A stretch of DNA of 64,000 nt from Phragmites australis (taxonomy: Eukaryota > Streptophyta > Magnoliopsida > Poales > Poaceae): the NCBI RefSeq assembly GCF_958298935.1, contig NC_084923.1:1180501-1244500 (forward strand), written 5' to 3'. Position numbers and translations under genes: made by a program. Shown one piece after another: positions 34,591-45,370 of the stretch. The notes under the pieces are model-generated. The model was not told the DNA's origin. It did not search any database and saw nothing but the letters and a program-made list of their open reading frames with translations. The stretch's first letter is position 1. The number at the start of each line of letters is the position of its first letter.

Positions 34591-37500
34591 CGTGCATGAC
34601 AATTATACCACCAGATGAACTCATTTCTCGCTGTTCATGCTTCCTTGAATAGATTACTACTGAATTCTTATAATATTATATTGCTTAGGAACGTGGGAGA
34701 AGCACCATAATCTTACCCAAATGTCACCCATCGAAGGCCGAGTCTACTCAGACTCGAGGCTGAGCTCTAGTCGTGCTCGTGGTCGTGGTCGAGTTTCAGA
34801 ATAGCACGTCAGTAAAACGGGTATAACTCTCTCATACGAAGTCCGTTTTAGACGATTATGGATATTCTAGAAAGTTTACAATGAGCCATTTCCAATGGAT
34901 ATAAGCTCGACCAAATATTTCTTATAGTTTAGTCAGAGTCAAAAAAATAAGGTGTTGTACCACCGTTTTAGACCTAGTTAGGTCTTATAATCGTGTCGGG
35001 GTCTGAGTTTAGGTTGTGTACGCCTCGTTCCATGACTATAAAACCCAAGATCGATATCCTCACATACACCTATAAATATACAGTAGTCGTCATAGTTTTG
35101 GCTCAGATTTAGCTTAGATTAATCTGTTTTAGACAGTTTCACCGTTTATCGGTTTGTTGAACCCCAACTTGAGTACTTCATTAGTAATCAGCAATATTCA
35201 GAACGGTTTCTTCCTTTGCAACTACTTCACTCGCACCGATAAGATATCACGAACCAGTCACCGGTTGTGCCAACAACTATGATTGATAAGAACACTTGCA
35301 AGAGCATGGTAAGATGCTTGAGAGTGTATGACTCCACTTCACTTTCACCACCTAGTAGTCAATTGGGATAGTATCTTTTATTATCTTCTATCTGATACTA
35401 ATCATAGCAGGTGAAATATTAGATGCGAAAGCGTGTGTTTTGAGGGAAGAACTTATAATATTGTTGGATGATCATCGATAAACTATTAATGACGACATTG
35501 ACAAGAAACTTGCAGGAACCAATACCGCATTGTAGCAACTCAATGAAAGCGTTGCAATGCTCAATATACGCTTTGATCAATTGGTTAATCTGACACATAA
35601 CAATGGTCGAATGGATCATCATGGTGTAGCTCATGAACAAGATGAGTCCGTCACAGATGATAAAATTTTGAGGCAAGAACGTGACGCCTTTGATGAACAA
35701 AAAAGGAACCGATTGAACTTCAACCATCAAGGTATAAGAGGTAATAATTTTTAACAACATAACCCATGTATTAATGATGATCCATTTACTAAGATTAAGT
35801 TTAATATACCATCTTTTGAGGGTGCTTGTGATGTCGAAAGGTATTTAGATTGGAAGATGATGGTAGAATAGAAGTTTAATGCTCATTTCGTTTTTGAAGT
35901 GCATAAAGTTAGGCAATCTACTAGTGAATTTAAAAATTTTACAATCATTTAGTGTAATAGGATATGCATTGACGGGTTAGCACCTACTACATTGAATGTT
36001 TTAAAGATTGCTATGCATAATAGATTTGTTCCACCTTCTTTTAAATATGATTTGTGTAATAAATTGCATCGCTTTAAACAAAGGTGATAGTTCTATAAGA
36101 GTATTATCAAGAGCTACAAATTAGCATGTAGCATTACGATATTATTGAGGATGAAGAGGCTGCAATTGCACGTTTTTACGGAGGGTTAAGACGTGAAATT
36201 TAGGACATAACCGATTACAAATAATATGATAGCATTCTTATGTTGTTCCAACTTGCATTTTGGCAGAAAAAGAATTGCAGGGATGACAACAGAGATCAAG
36301 GAACAATTTTGGAAGCTCGACTACTTTAAAATCAACACCGAGTCAAGACAAAATAGTCTCACGTTTAGCTTCATGGTATGATGTCCCCTTCTCGAATAAG
36401 GCGTGTTTAGCAGTACCCTCGACACCATTATACGCTCCCGAGATAAGCAAATCTGCTAGTGTGTAGGCTCCAGCGAAGAGCTCTTCTTCGATTGCTTCAG
36501 CTGGTCGCACGACTGGGATTATTTATCACCGATGTAAGGGAATGGATCATATCATAAAGGATTGCCCAAGTTAGCGAGCATATATTACAATAGAGGATAG
36601 TGGATATGTAAGTGCTAGTGATGTTAATGATGAATATGTTTTTGCAGCTAACCTTGCAAGTGAAGAGGACGAACACGAGACAAATATCGACCACGAGGAA
36701 GAATTTGGTGCTGCTACCACGAAGAACTATAGGACTCTCATTGTGCAGCGAGTGTTAAGCACTTCAATGGAGCAAGCGGAACAGCTACAACTCTATAATC
36801 TATTTCAGATGTTCCTCGTAGTCAAGGATTACGGTGTTCGTGTCATTATTGATGGAGGAAATTGCAACAATTTGGTAAGTTCATATTTAATTGAGAAGCT
36901 TGCCTTACCGACAATAACCCATCCTCACCCTTACCATATTCAATGGTTCAACAACAACGGTAAGGTAAAGGTAATGCAAACGTCTAGAGTGCATTTTTTT
37001 CTATTTGTTCATACTATGGTTGTGCTGATTTTGATGTAGTACTCATGCAAGCATGCTCTCTGTTGCTAGGTCGATCATGAGAGTTTGATACAGATGTAAT
37101 ACATTATGGTAGATGCAATAAGTACAATATTATGTATAAAGGAAAGGAAACAACATTTCTACCTTTAATCCATACTGAAATTGTGAAATGTAAAAAAGAG
37201 ATAGCTGAAAATAAGAGAAAAGAGCATAAGTATGAATCTGAAAATCAACAAATAGCAAAATAAAATTTTCCACCCAAAAAGGAGAAGGTGACAACAACTT
37301 CTAAGTCCGATAGAATTAAATTGAAATGGTGTGTTATGTTTGCTACAAAATCTGACATTGCTGAAATTTATGACAATGAACTATCATGTTATGTTTTGAT
37401 ATGCAAAGATACTTTAATTTTACTCGATGATATATCTAGCACTTTACCTCCTGCTCTTGCTAACCTTTTGCAGGAGTTTATGGAAGTTTTTTTCTAGCTG

Positions 37501-37969
37501 TAGTACCCTCAGGATTACCACCAATTCGAGGAATAGAACATCAAATTGATTTGATCCTAGGGGCAACTTTACCAAACCGTGGTGCATATAGGACCAATCT
37601 AGAATAAACTAAGTAAATTCAGCGACAAATCTAAGACCTTTTGGATCGCGGGTATGTATGAGAAAGTCTTAATCCTTGTGTTATTTCTATTCTTTTGGTT
37701 TCTAAGAAAGATGGTAGTTGATGTATGTGTATTGATTGTAGAGCCATCAATAGTATTATTATAAGATATTGTCATCCTATTCTTGGGCTAGATGATGTGC
37801 TTGATGAGTGGAGCGGTTCTATAATTTTCACTAAAATTGACTTGCGAAGTGGTTATCACCAAATTAGAATGAAACTTGAAGATAAATAGAAAAATGTGTT
37901 TAAAACTAAGTTTGGCTTGTATGAGTGGTTAGTAATGCCTTTTAGGTTAACTAATACACTTAGCACTTC

Positions 37970-38323
37970 ATGCAATTAATGAATGAAATTTTACATATTT
38001 TTATTGGAAGATTTGTGGTGGTATACTTTGATGATATCTTGATTTATAGCAAGTCACATGAGTCACACTTTGATCATCTACATGCTGTTTTTAATATTTT
38101 CAGAAATACACGTTTGTTCAGTAATCTTGAAAAGTGCATCTTTTACAATGATCGAGTCTTTTTTTCTCCACAGGAAATAGAAATGGATGAAGCAAAAATT
38201 GAAGTCATAAAGAGTTGGCCAACTCCTGAGACTATTACTCAAGTGAAAAGCTTTTATGGTCTTACGAATTTCTATCAGTGTTTTATGCGAGATTTCAGCA
38301 CCATTGCTGCCCCTGTTGAATGA
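37970..38323 (+). pseudogene. Reverse transcriptase core fragment (YFDD box) of the gypsy element
   Basis: This 117-codon open piece reads IFIGRFVVVYFDDILIYSKS and continues into the thumb/connection region (EVIKSWPTPETITQVKSFYG). It is flanked upstream by [13 protein letters not shown] in the same element. Stop codons on both sides show it is a surviving fragment, not a gene. Confidence 0.9.
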
Positions 38324-39282
38324 ATTGATGAAAAAAGAGTGGTTTTTAAATGGGACCTGCATAAGAAAAATCATTCAAGTTGTTGAAAGAGAAACTTACT
38401 TATGCTCCTTTACTTCAACTCACTGATTTTGGTAAGACCTTTGAGCTAGAGTGTGATGCTAGCGGGATTGAAATTGGAGGTGTGTTAATTTAAAAAGGTA
38501 AATCTGTTGTTTATTTCAACGAGAATTGTATGCTTTAATTTGTGTGCTTGAAACTTGGCTACATTATTTATGGTCCAAATAATTTGTTGTACATTCTGAT
38601 CATAAATCGCTGAAATATATTAGGAGTCAAGCTAAATTGAGTAAATGACATGCTAAATGGGTTGAATTTATTGAATCTTTCCATATGTTATAAATCATAA
38701 GAAAGGAAAGGACAATGTGATTGCTGATGCACTTTTTAGATGTTATACCATGTTATCTTAACTTGATCATAAAATTTTTGATTTAGGGACTATTAAGGAC
38801 TTATATGTTGTTGATTTAGACTTCAAAGAAGTGCTCGAATATTGTAAGGAAGGGAAAATGGAATATGTTATAAATGAAGGATTGCTCTATCGTGCTAACA
38901 AGCTATACATTCCCGTTAGCTTCGTTCGTCGTTTGTTGTTATAGGAGACGCGTGAAGGAGGATTGATTGCACATTTTGGAGCAAAGAAGACTGAAGATAT
39001 GTTTGTTGTTCACTTGTTTTGGCCAAAGATGAGACGTGACGTCGAGCGCTACGTTTTACGTTGTACCACTTACAATAAAACTAAGTCTCGCTTAAAATTC
39101 ACATGGTCTTTATACGTCTCTTCATGTTCCTAGTGCACAATGTGAGGATATTTTTATGAATTTTATTTTAGGGCTGCCTAGGATAATGAGGGGGAGGGAT
39201 AGTATATTTGTAGTTGTGGATAGATTTTCTAAAATAACATATTTTATACCTTGTCATAAGAGCGATGATGCTATAAATATAG

Positions 39283-39513
39283 ATGATTTGTTTTATAGAA
39301 ATCGTTCAACTATACGGAGTGCCTAATACTATCGTCTCGGATCGTGACACAAAGTTTTTTAGTCACTTTTGGAGATCATTTTGGAATAAATTAGAGATGA
39401 AGCTGTTATTTTCTACTTCGTGTCATCTTCAGACCGACTGTCAAATAGATGTTATCAATCGTACATTATCGACCATGTTATGGTCTGTTCTAAAGAAAAA
39501 ATTGAGGATATAG
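39283..39513 (+). pseudogene. Integrase core fragment of the gypsy element
   Basis: It carries [20 protein letters not shown] (second catalytic Asp in SDRD) and [20 protein letters not shown]. The family consensus has Glu in QTEV; here it is QIDV. The upstream zinc-binding part lies near 38,945-39,085 in another frame. Confidence 0.85.
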
Positions 39514-39906
39514 GAAGAGTGTTTACCGCATATTGATTTTGCTTATAATAGGTCGGTATACTCTAACACTAAGGTAAGTTCGTTCCAGATAGTATATGAA
39601 TTTAATCCCTGTGCTTCTATTGATTTACTATCTTTACATACTTTTAAAATACTTAATTTAGATGTTAAGAAACGTGCTAATTTTTTTAGCAAAGTCAACC
39701 GTGTTTTAGCACGGTTGATAACCACAAAGTAATGATTGCGAGGTTTTTTTTTATCTTTTCTAATCAGAGTTTTTAGATCATCAACATCAAAACTCTATTA
39801 AATCAACTTATCATATTATTTACGAAAGATCGGACATCCCTGCATCATCGCCACCCTCCTCCCCGGTCAGCCTCTCGCCACAACGTCACACCTCCACAGG
39901 CTACCG

Positions 39907-40108
39907 CCTCCCCATCGCCCCTCTCTGGCCTTGCACCGCCTCCCCACCGCCCCTCCATGGACTCCTCGTCACCACAGCGTGACGAGTATCTTCGACCGAC
40001 AGACGTCCGATGGGTACAGATACAGATCTCAAATTCTATCTATTTACATCGAAAGTGTTTTTCTCCACCAATCTCAACCCAATCCCATCCGTTGCCATCC
40101 TTATATCA
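39907..40108. repeat. 202-bp direct repeat, copy 1
   Basis: Nearly identical to 40,905-41,107 with about four differences seen by eye, same orientation, 998 bp apart. It includes GTGACGAGTATCTTCGACCG and CATCCGTTGCCATCCTTATA. Confidence 0.92.
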
Positions 40109-40904
40109 AGTGAAACAAATTTTGTTGGCTTCCTTGTAACATGATCTACATGATAAAAGTATTTATACTCATAAAAAAGTTCAAAATTTTCTGTGAGAAA
40201 TTTTATTTGTTAAACCAAGTTAAATGCATAGTTTACTCTTTGCTAATCCAAAAATCATGAAACTAATTTTGTTAGTCTTCTTACATGATCCTATATCTTT
40301 TAAAAATATATGAACTCATGAATTAGTTATTGTAACATGCATGATTGTGTAAATGTGTTGCGACTAGATTAATTCATAACTGGCCCATCACACCTCAAAA
40401 ATTAGTGAAACCACTTTCATTAGCTTATTTATATTATGATTTACGTAGAAAAAATAATAGTAGACATGAAAAAGTTAATTACAATGTTGTTTCTTAATAT
40501 ATTCACTTTATGCTTGTGAACTTTGTAAAAATCATAGAGAATTTAATAAAACTCTAAATAAAGTGAAATCAATTTAAAGATTCTCTTAAAATACGTTTTA
40601 TACAAGAAAAATATGTGTTTGCATGTTACATTTTTCCTTAACGTGAGTTAATAATTGAGCCGCACGTTTCAATTTTTTTTTCAAATTTTCTCCCTATAGA
40701 ATATGATGCAAACGATATTATTTTTGAAAAACAATTTCACAGAAAGTCTTAGAATTGTGTCTAGTTTTTTTTAAGATTTTTTTTGAATTTTTTTTTTGAA
40801 TTTTTATTTTTTTGAATTTTTTTAATTTAAATTTCGGTTACCGTTCGGTTTCTGAAACCAGACCGGACCGGGAAGGTCGGTAACCGCGACGGTTTTTTAA
40901 CCCT
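40109..40904. other. AT-rich spacer between the direct repeats
   Basis: About 800 bp with homopolymer T runs and no coding potential. Its right edge (40,838-40,904) has CGGTTACCG/GGTAACCG motifs and ends TTTTTTAACCCTG, which looks like a hAT right end. A matching left end was not found. Confidence 0.45.
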
Positions 40905-41107
40905 GCTCCCCATCGCCCCTCTCTGGCCTTGCACCGCCTCCCCACCGCCCCTCCTTGGACTCCTCGTCACCACAGCGTGACGAGTATCTTCGACCGACAA
41001 ACGTCCGATGGATACAGATACAGATCTCAAATTCTATCTATTTACGTCGAAAGTGTTTTTCTCCACCAATCTCAACCCAATCCCATCCGTTGCCATCCTT
41101 ATATCCA
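40905..41107. repeat. 202-bp direct repeat, copy 2, directly upstream of the PPR gene
   Basis: Copy 2 ends about 130 bp before the PPR start codon, so it is likely part of that gene's promoter or 5' UTR. Confidence 0.92.
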
Positions 41108-41238
41108 ATTCCACTAACGCTGTGGGCGTGAGGGGCACCGCGGGCCAGCCATCGGCTCATCGCTCGTTCCCCGTCCAACCTGGATCTCCTTCCCCTCGCA
41201 TACCCGCCTCAACTCGTGCCCGCGCTGCGCCCCGTCTC

Positions 41239-42477
41239 ATGCTCCCCCTCCCCCGCCTTGCCCGCGCCCCCCTCCTCCTCGCCTGTCCCCGCGCGGCCTT
41301 CTCCGCCAGGTTCCTGGCTCCCCGCGGCGCCGACGGCGCCGCTTCAGATGCCATCGTTCGCCTCGTCGCGGCGGGCGGCAGCGGGCTCGAGGCCGACCTC
41401 GACCGCCTCGACCCCACCCTCTCCCAGGGGCTCGTCACCACCACCCTCCGCGCCCTCACCGACCGCGGCGTCCCCGCGGCCCGCTTTTTCGCCTGGACCT
41501 CCCTCCGCGGGGGCTTCACCCCGAGCGCACACGCACACAACCTTCTCGTCGAGAATGCCGGGAAGCTGGCCGACTACCGGACTATGTCGCGCGCCCTTGC
41601 GCTCATGTCGGAGCGGAGGGTTCCCTTGACCGATCGTGCGTTCGGCTTCTTGGCGCCTGGGGGGTCATCCCGGAGCAGCTGCGTGGAGGACGCGGCGAGA
41701 GCGGTCCTGGCGGCTTTGGACGACGTCGGGGGCCCGTGCCGCTCGTCCGGCGTATTCTCGCTTGTTAAGGCGCTGGCTTCCATCGCCGAGTTCGACGCAG
41801 CGGTGTCAGTGATCAAGGAGACGGCGAGGACGGCGCGCTATTACAACGTCCTCGTCGCGGCGAAGTGCAAAGCCGGCAACTTTGTTGGCGCCCGCGAGGT
41901 GTTTGACGAAATGAGGAGGTCGGGCTGCGACCCGGACGCCAACACCTGGAATTACCTCCTCGGCTGCCTGCTCAAGAACGGAAGGCTTGCAGAAGCGTGC
42001 GGGCTTGTTGAGGCCATGGAGAGGTCTCCCGGTGAAATCCCAAACTCACTTACATACGAGATTCTCACATACCACGCCTGCAAGGCTGGGAAGATGGATT
42101 CGGCAATGCAGATTCTTGATCAGATGTTCTCCGCAAATCTAACGCCGAGAATTACCATACACACTGCATTCATCAAGGGGTACTTCTACGCCGGGAGAAT
42201 AGAAGATGCTTGCAAGTATGTCAGTGACATGAGCACCAAGGACAGGCACTCTGCGAACAGAAACTACAGCCTGCTCGCCAAGCTGCTGCGGAAGTCGGGT
42301 AGGGCCATTGATGCAGGCAGGGTTCTATATGAGCTGATGGAGAAGGGCCTGAGGCCTGATCATTCTGCTTATGTTGAAGTGGCCAAAGATCTGCACAAGA
42401 TGGGAAGGGGGGATCTGACTTCTGAATTGAAGTCGATGTTTCAAAAGTTCAGTGTACAGGCAGATTTTGGGAGATGA
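41239..42477 (+). CDS. P-class pentatricopeptide repeat (PPR) protein, organelle-targeted
   Basis: An intronless 412-residue protein, probably binding RNA in mitochondria or plastids. The open frame extends upstream to 41,008, but those residues lie in the AT-rich repeat. I chose the Met at 41,239 because it starts the GC-rich coding sequence and gives a classic presequence MLPLPRLARAPLLLACPRAA. From about residue 200 onwards there are tandem 35-residue PPR motifs: YYNVLVAAKCKAGNFVGARE / VFDEMRRSGCDPD, then NTWNYLLGCLLKNGRLAEAC, LTYEILTYHACKAGKMDSAM, IHTAFIKGYFYAGRIEDACK and YSLLAKLLRKSGRAIDAGRV. No E or DYW tail follows, so it is P-class. The N-terminal 190 residues are Ala-rich with a weaker helical-repeat look. 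The exact orthologue is not known to me. Confidence 0.9.
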   Translation: MLPLPRLARAPLLLACPRAAFSARFLAPRGADGAASDAIVRLVAAGGSGLEADLDRLDPTLSQGLVTTTLRALTDRGVPAARFFAWTSLRGGFTPSAHAHNLLVENAGKLADYRTMSRALALMSERRVPLTDRAFGFLAPGGSSRSSCVEDAARAVLAALDDVGGPCRSSGVFSLVKALASIAEFDAAVSVIKETARTARYYNVLVAAKCKAGNFVGAREVFDEMRRSGCDPDANTWNYLLGCLLKNGRLAEACGLVEAMERSPGEIPNSLTYEILTYHACKAGKMDSAMQILDQMFSANLTPRITIHTAFIKGYFYAGRIEDACKYVSDMSTKDRHSANRNYSLLAKLLRKSGRAIDAGRVLYELMEKGLRPDHSAYVEVAKDLHKMGRGDLTSELKSMFQKFSVQADFGR

Positions 42478-42725
42478 TTTGTTTTTAATAGGCCATCGAG
42501 TCGAGCGAAACTTGTCTGTGCAATGCATTGAAGACTTGTGTGACGATTGATGCCCTCCACTCCTCTCAATCTACCATCTGTGAATCAAATGAATCATTGC
42601 TACAAGTTCACCATATCTACCATATGTGGATCAGTCGACATGGCGTTCATGACCAAGTTGAACTTGCTATATGGTTAGAAAGTAGAAATATATGGTGCAG
42701 GCCTTTTTTGACATTGCTACATAGG
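42478..42725. other. 3' flank of the PPR gene
   Basis: Probable 3' UTR and spacer; nothing else is supported. Confidence 0.5.
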
Positions 42726-43014
42726 TCCGGTTTGGTACAACTGAAATTTATGGATTTTTTTTTTGAAAAACTGTTTATAGTTTCTGAGAAAAATAGTTAG
42801 CTTATAGGTTTAATTTTTAGACTCTCAGCACAACTTTTCAGAAAAGCTGATCTCGGTTAGTTTATCGGCTTTTAGATTATTTAAGCAGAAGTTAGCTTAT
42901 CAGAAAAACCATAAATCAACAATAAATTTAACGTTTGTTTAACTTATCAACGTTTTAACTTATTAATTTTTCTGAGAAACAGAAGCTGCTGTTGATAAGT
43001 AAAACAAACTGGTG
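42726..43014. mobile_element. MITE of about 290 bp
   Basis: It begins GGTCCGGTTTGGTACAACTG and ends with the imperfect inverse TAAAACAAACTGGTG. The interior has opposed TTAGCTTATAGG-like and CAGAAGC/GCTTTT motifs, as in short grass DNA-transposon derivatives. The family is not assigned. Confidence 0.45.
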
Positions 43015-43257
43015 ACAGCCATCACTACTAACATGCCAGATACTAATCTGACAAGGTGTGTGGCTCCACTGGCCCACTGCACTTGTTCGCTCTGAGCCTT
43101 TGAGTGAGTTCAACTAGCGATGATTGAACGATCATGAGAAATGTTGTTTTATCTGCTGACAGTGGTCGTGTGGCAATATTCTGCAAATGACACTGTTTCA
43201 GTATAATCTGGTTCTAGGATATGCAAATTCTTTGACACAAAAATCCCACACCCACCC

Positions 43258-43768
43258 TTGAATCCTTGCTCCCGACGTGTGGGCCACCCTCTCTCTCGTC
43301 CTCTAACGATTTCTTCCCTCGCTCGTCTGTGCGTGTTCCGCTCTCGAAAATCTCTCTTCTCCGCGCAACCTGTAACCTCGTGTCGGCTTCCTCACCAGGA
43401 GATCATGCATCACCATCTCGCGCACCTCCTCCCACTCCTTCACTCTGCGCTCGCCGAGGCCAGAGTCACTTTGCTGACCTTGCCTACGTCTGCTACACCA
43501 AGGGACCCGACATGGGTGGACCACTCCAGGTCATCGTCGCCTCCACCAACCCTAGCTCTGCTCGAGCCCAGGCACCCATCGCGATGGGCTCCTCGCCATA
43601 GTCGCCTCCGCCCCTATGATCAGGAGGGCTAGCAACCTCATTGCCCTCATCACGTCGTCGTAATCATCCAGCACCCCGCAGGGCTCCTCGCTCCCTCCGC
43701 CCAATTCCTCGCAGTCAGATTTCTCCACCCCGACCTCGCACAAGGTTTCTCCGCCGCTGACATCTCCC
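43258..43768 (+). other. GC-rich 5' region of the metallophosphoesterase pseudogene
   Basis: C-rich sequence with overlapping open frames. A frame reading SPPLTSPLSSLSPKKP joins the pseudogene ORF at 43,769, so this is probably its 5' UTR or N-terminal extension. No conserved domain is seen. Confidence 0.4.
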
Positions 43769-44519
43769 TTGTCGTCTTTGTCGCCCAAGAAGCCTATGCC
43801 CCCACCCGTGGCGCCAGTGTTCTTCACCCCTCCCCCAGTGCAAGTGCCGCTACCACCGCACGTAGGTGTTCATGGTGTCCGACCTCCACACCGACTACTC
43901 GAAGAACATGGAGTGGTGCGGCGGCTACCGACCGAGGTTGGGGCGTGGGGAGGCGAGGGAGGGGTGGATGCGCCCGTCATGGCCGAGGATGTGACGGAGA
44001 CACGGGACAACGTCGCGTGCGCCATGGAGGTGCTCAGGGAATGGTTAGGGGCCGTCTTCTACATGACGGGGAACCACAACCTCTGTCTTCGCCGTGAGGT
44101 CGGCCTCTACATGAGCCTATTCCTCCTCTGTTTCCCACTCCCTTACTTACCTGCCTCTTCCTCTCTGCATTTTGTGCGTTGCAAGCAGGGTGTTTGACGA
44201 AATGCATTGGTGTAGTTGTTTAGGCGTATGCTATTTCTTCGTGAGAGTTCTCCTCTTGGAGCCGATGCAGCTATCTATGGACTACCACTAAGTCTGATCA
44301 AATGGTGTATTGGAATGTCTACCTAGTTAGTGCTTGCCATTGGGTAGTGAGCTGCTTCGAATGCCTATTTTGATGTAATGGGTTATTGTCGGTGAATCAG
44401 GAACCAGGGGTCCCCGAATCCTGAGGTCAGGCCAGCAATCCGTCACGTGGCGCCCTCCCGCAGAGGTTATCTCCGCGAGGTAAGCAAGACTAAGTCCCGG
44501 GAGAGGGCGCTCGGGGCCA

Positions 44520-44900
44520 CAGTCAGTGGTCCCCGAGTACCCGGGTTCCCCGATGATCTACGAAGACTAAGGGACTGGGAAGAAAGTGCTCGGGGAGGTG
44601 AACAGTGACCCCCGAGCACCCAAGTCCCCCGACGACCAGAAAAACCGAGTGCCCCGAGGACCCAACGAAGGAAGTTCCGGGAGGGAGTGCTCGGGGCTGC
44701 GAGCAGCGGCCCCCGAGCACTCGGTTCCCCGAGGATCCGTACAGTCAAGACCGAGAGAGAGTGCTCGGACTGTGAACAGTGGCCCCCGAGCACTCAGTTC
44801 CCCGAGGACCAAGAAAGGGCGTTCTCGGGAGAGAGTGCCCGGGGAGGTGAACAGTGACCCCCGAGCACTCGGTTCCCCGACGACCCAGAAAGCCCCTTCG
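44520..44900. repeat. GC-rich subterminal tandem repeats inside the solo LTR
   Basis: CCCCGAG occurs at 44,531, 44,610, 44,711, 44,784 and 44,859, each following a (G)TGxxCAGTG-like phrase and usually preceded by GTGCTCGG. Units can fold because CTCGGGG faces CCCCGAG. Confidence 0.8.
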
Positions 44901-45362
44901 TCAGTGGCCCCCACAGGGGTCCAGCGATGAGGTGTCAGCCAGTAAAAGGCCCGATGTCGCATTTAAGAGCTCGTGTGGCTTGTCACCTCCAACTGCTCCC
45001 GCCACACTCGATGTCAGTTCCTGCCATATTATGGCAGAAGGGCGTGGAGACATTTAATGCACTGGTCCCATCCCGCGCTATCCAGCGCACCTCGGGATAG
45101 CCTCGCGAGGCCCGAGGCGTTCCGTCTGCCACGCTGCTGTGGCAGGCGAACAAGACAGGGCGGGCACGCTGGGCCGCTCTGTGGCTGCCCGGTGGGCCCT
45201 CTCCACGGCGCCCGTTGCCAGCGCCATCATGACGATTGAAGACCGGGCGCGGGGAGCGTTTTCAACCCCGTCACTTCGCGCAAAGGCCATGATGACTCCC
45301 TTTCCATTTATAGCGCCTTGGAACTCGTGCCCTCCCATTCGGGGCACGCTAACGTCGGCGGG

Positions 45363-45370
45363 TATTTAAA
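45363..45370 (+). promoter_or_regulatory. TATA-like box of the solo LTR
   Basis: TATTTAAA about 440 bp before the LTR end, at the change from GC-rich repeats to ordinary sequence. This is the position expected for a U3 promoter. Confidence 0.5.

Larger units (their letters stand above)
34690..39745 (+). mobile_element. Decayed Ty3/gypsy retrotransposon
   Basis: Order along the + strand: LTR or leader-like sequence (34,690-35,250), gag remnant (FEGACDVERYLDW near 35,816), zinc-knuckle relic (near 36,530), reverse transcriptase ([13 protein letters not shown] near 37,850; YFDDILIYSK at about 38,020), RNase H relic ([15 protein letters not shown] near 38,450), and integrase (REGGLIAHFG near 38,950; [11 protein letters not shown] near 39,340; [16 protein letters not shown] near 39,430). 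PR-RT-RH-IN order identifies the gypsy type. The frame is broken by many stops, often where Trp, Gln or Arg codons are expected, so it is dead. The usual Glu of the integrase DDE triad is replaced by Asp. A 3' LTR is not seen before the GC-rich segment at 39,830. Confidence 0.88.

Noticed and set aside
33995..34602. Long Pro-rich and Gly/Arg-rich ORFs (up to 197 codons)
   Set aside because: Open frames on both strands are a by-product of C-rich sequence; no conserved motif.
41157..41629. Overlapping ORFs in the 5' part of the PPR gene
   Set aside because: Out-of-frame shadows of GC-rich coding sequence.
44520..44900. CRISPR-like array
   Set aside because: Irregular spacing, no unique spacers, plant nuclear context; these are LTR subrepeats. 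The 104-bp array at 59.5 kb is rejected for the same reason.
44467..44962. Repetitive ORFs of 100-131 codons
   Set aside because: They translate the GC-rich tandem units of the solo LTR; no protein family is involved.
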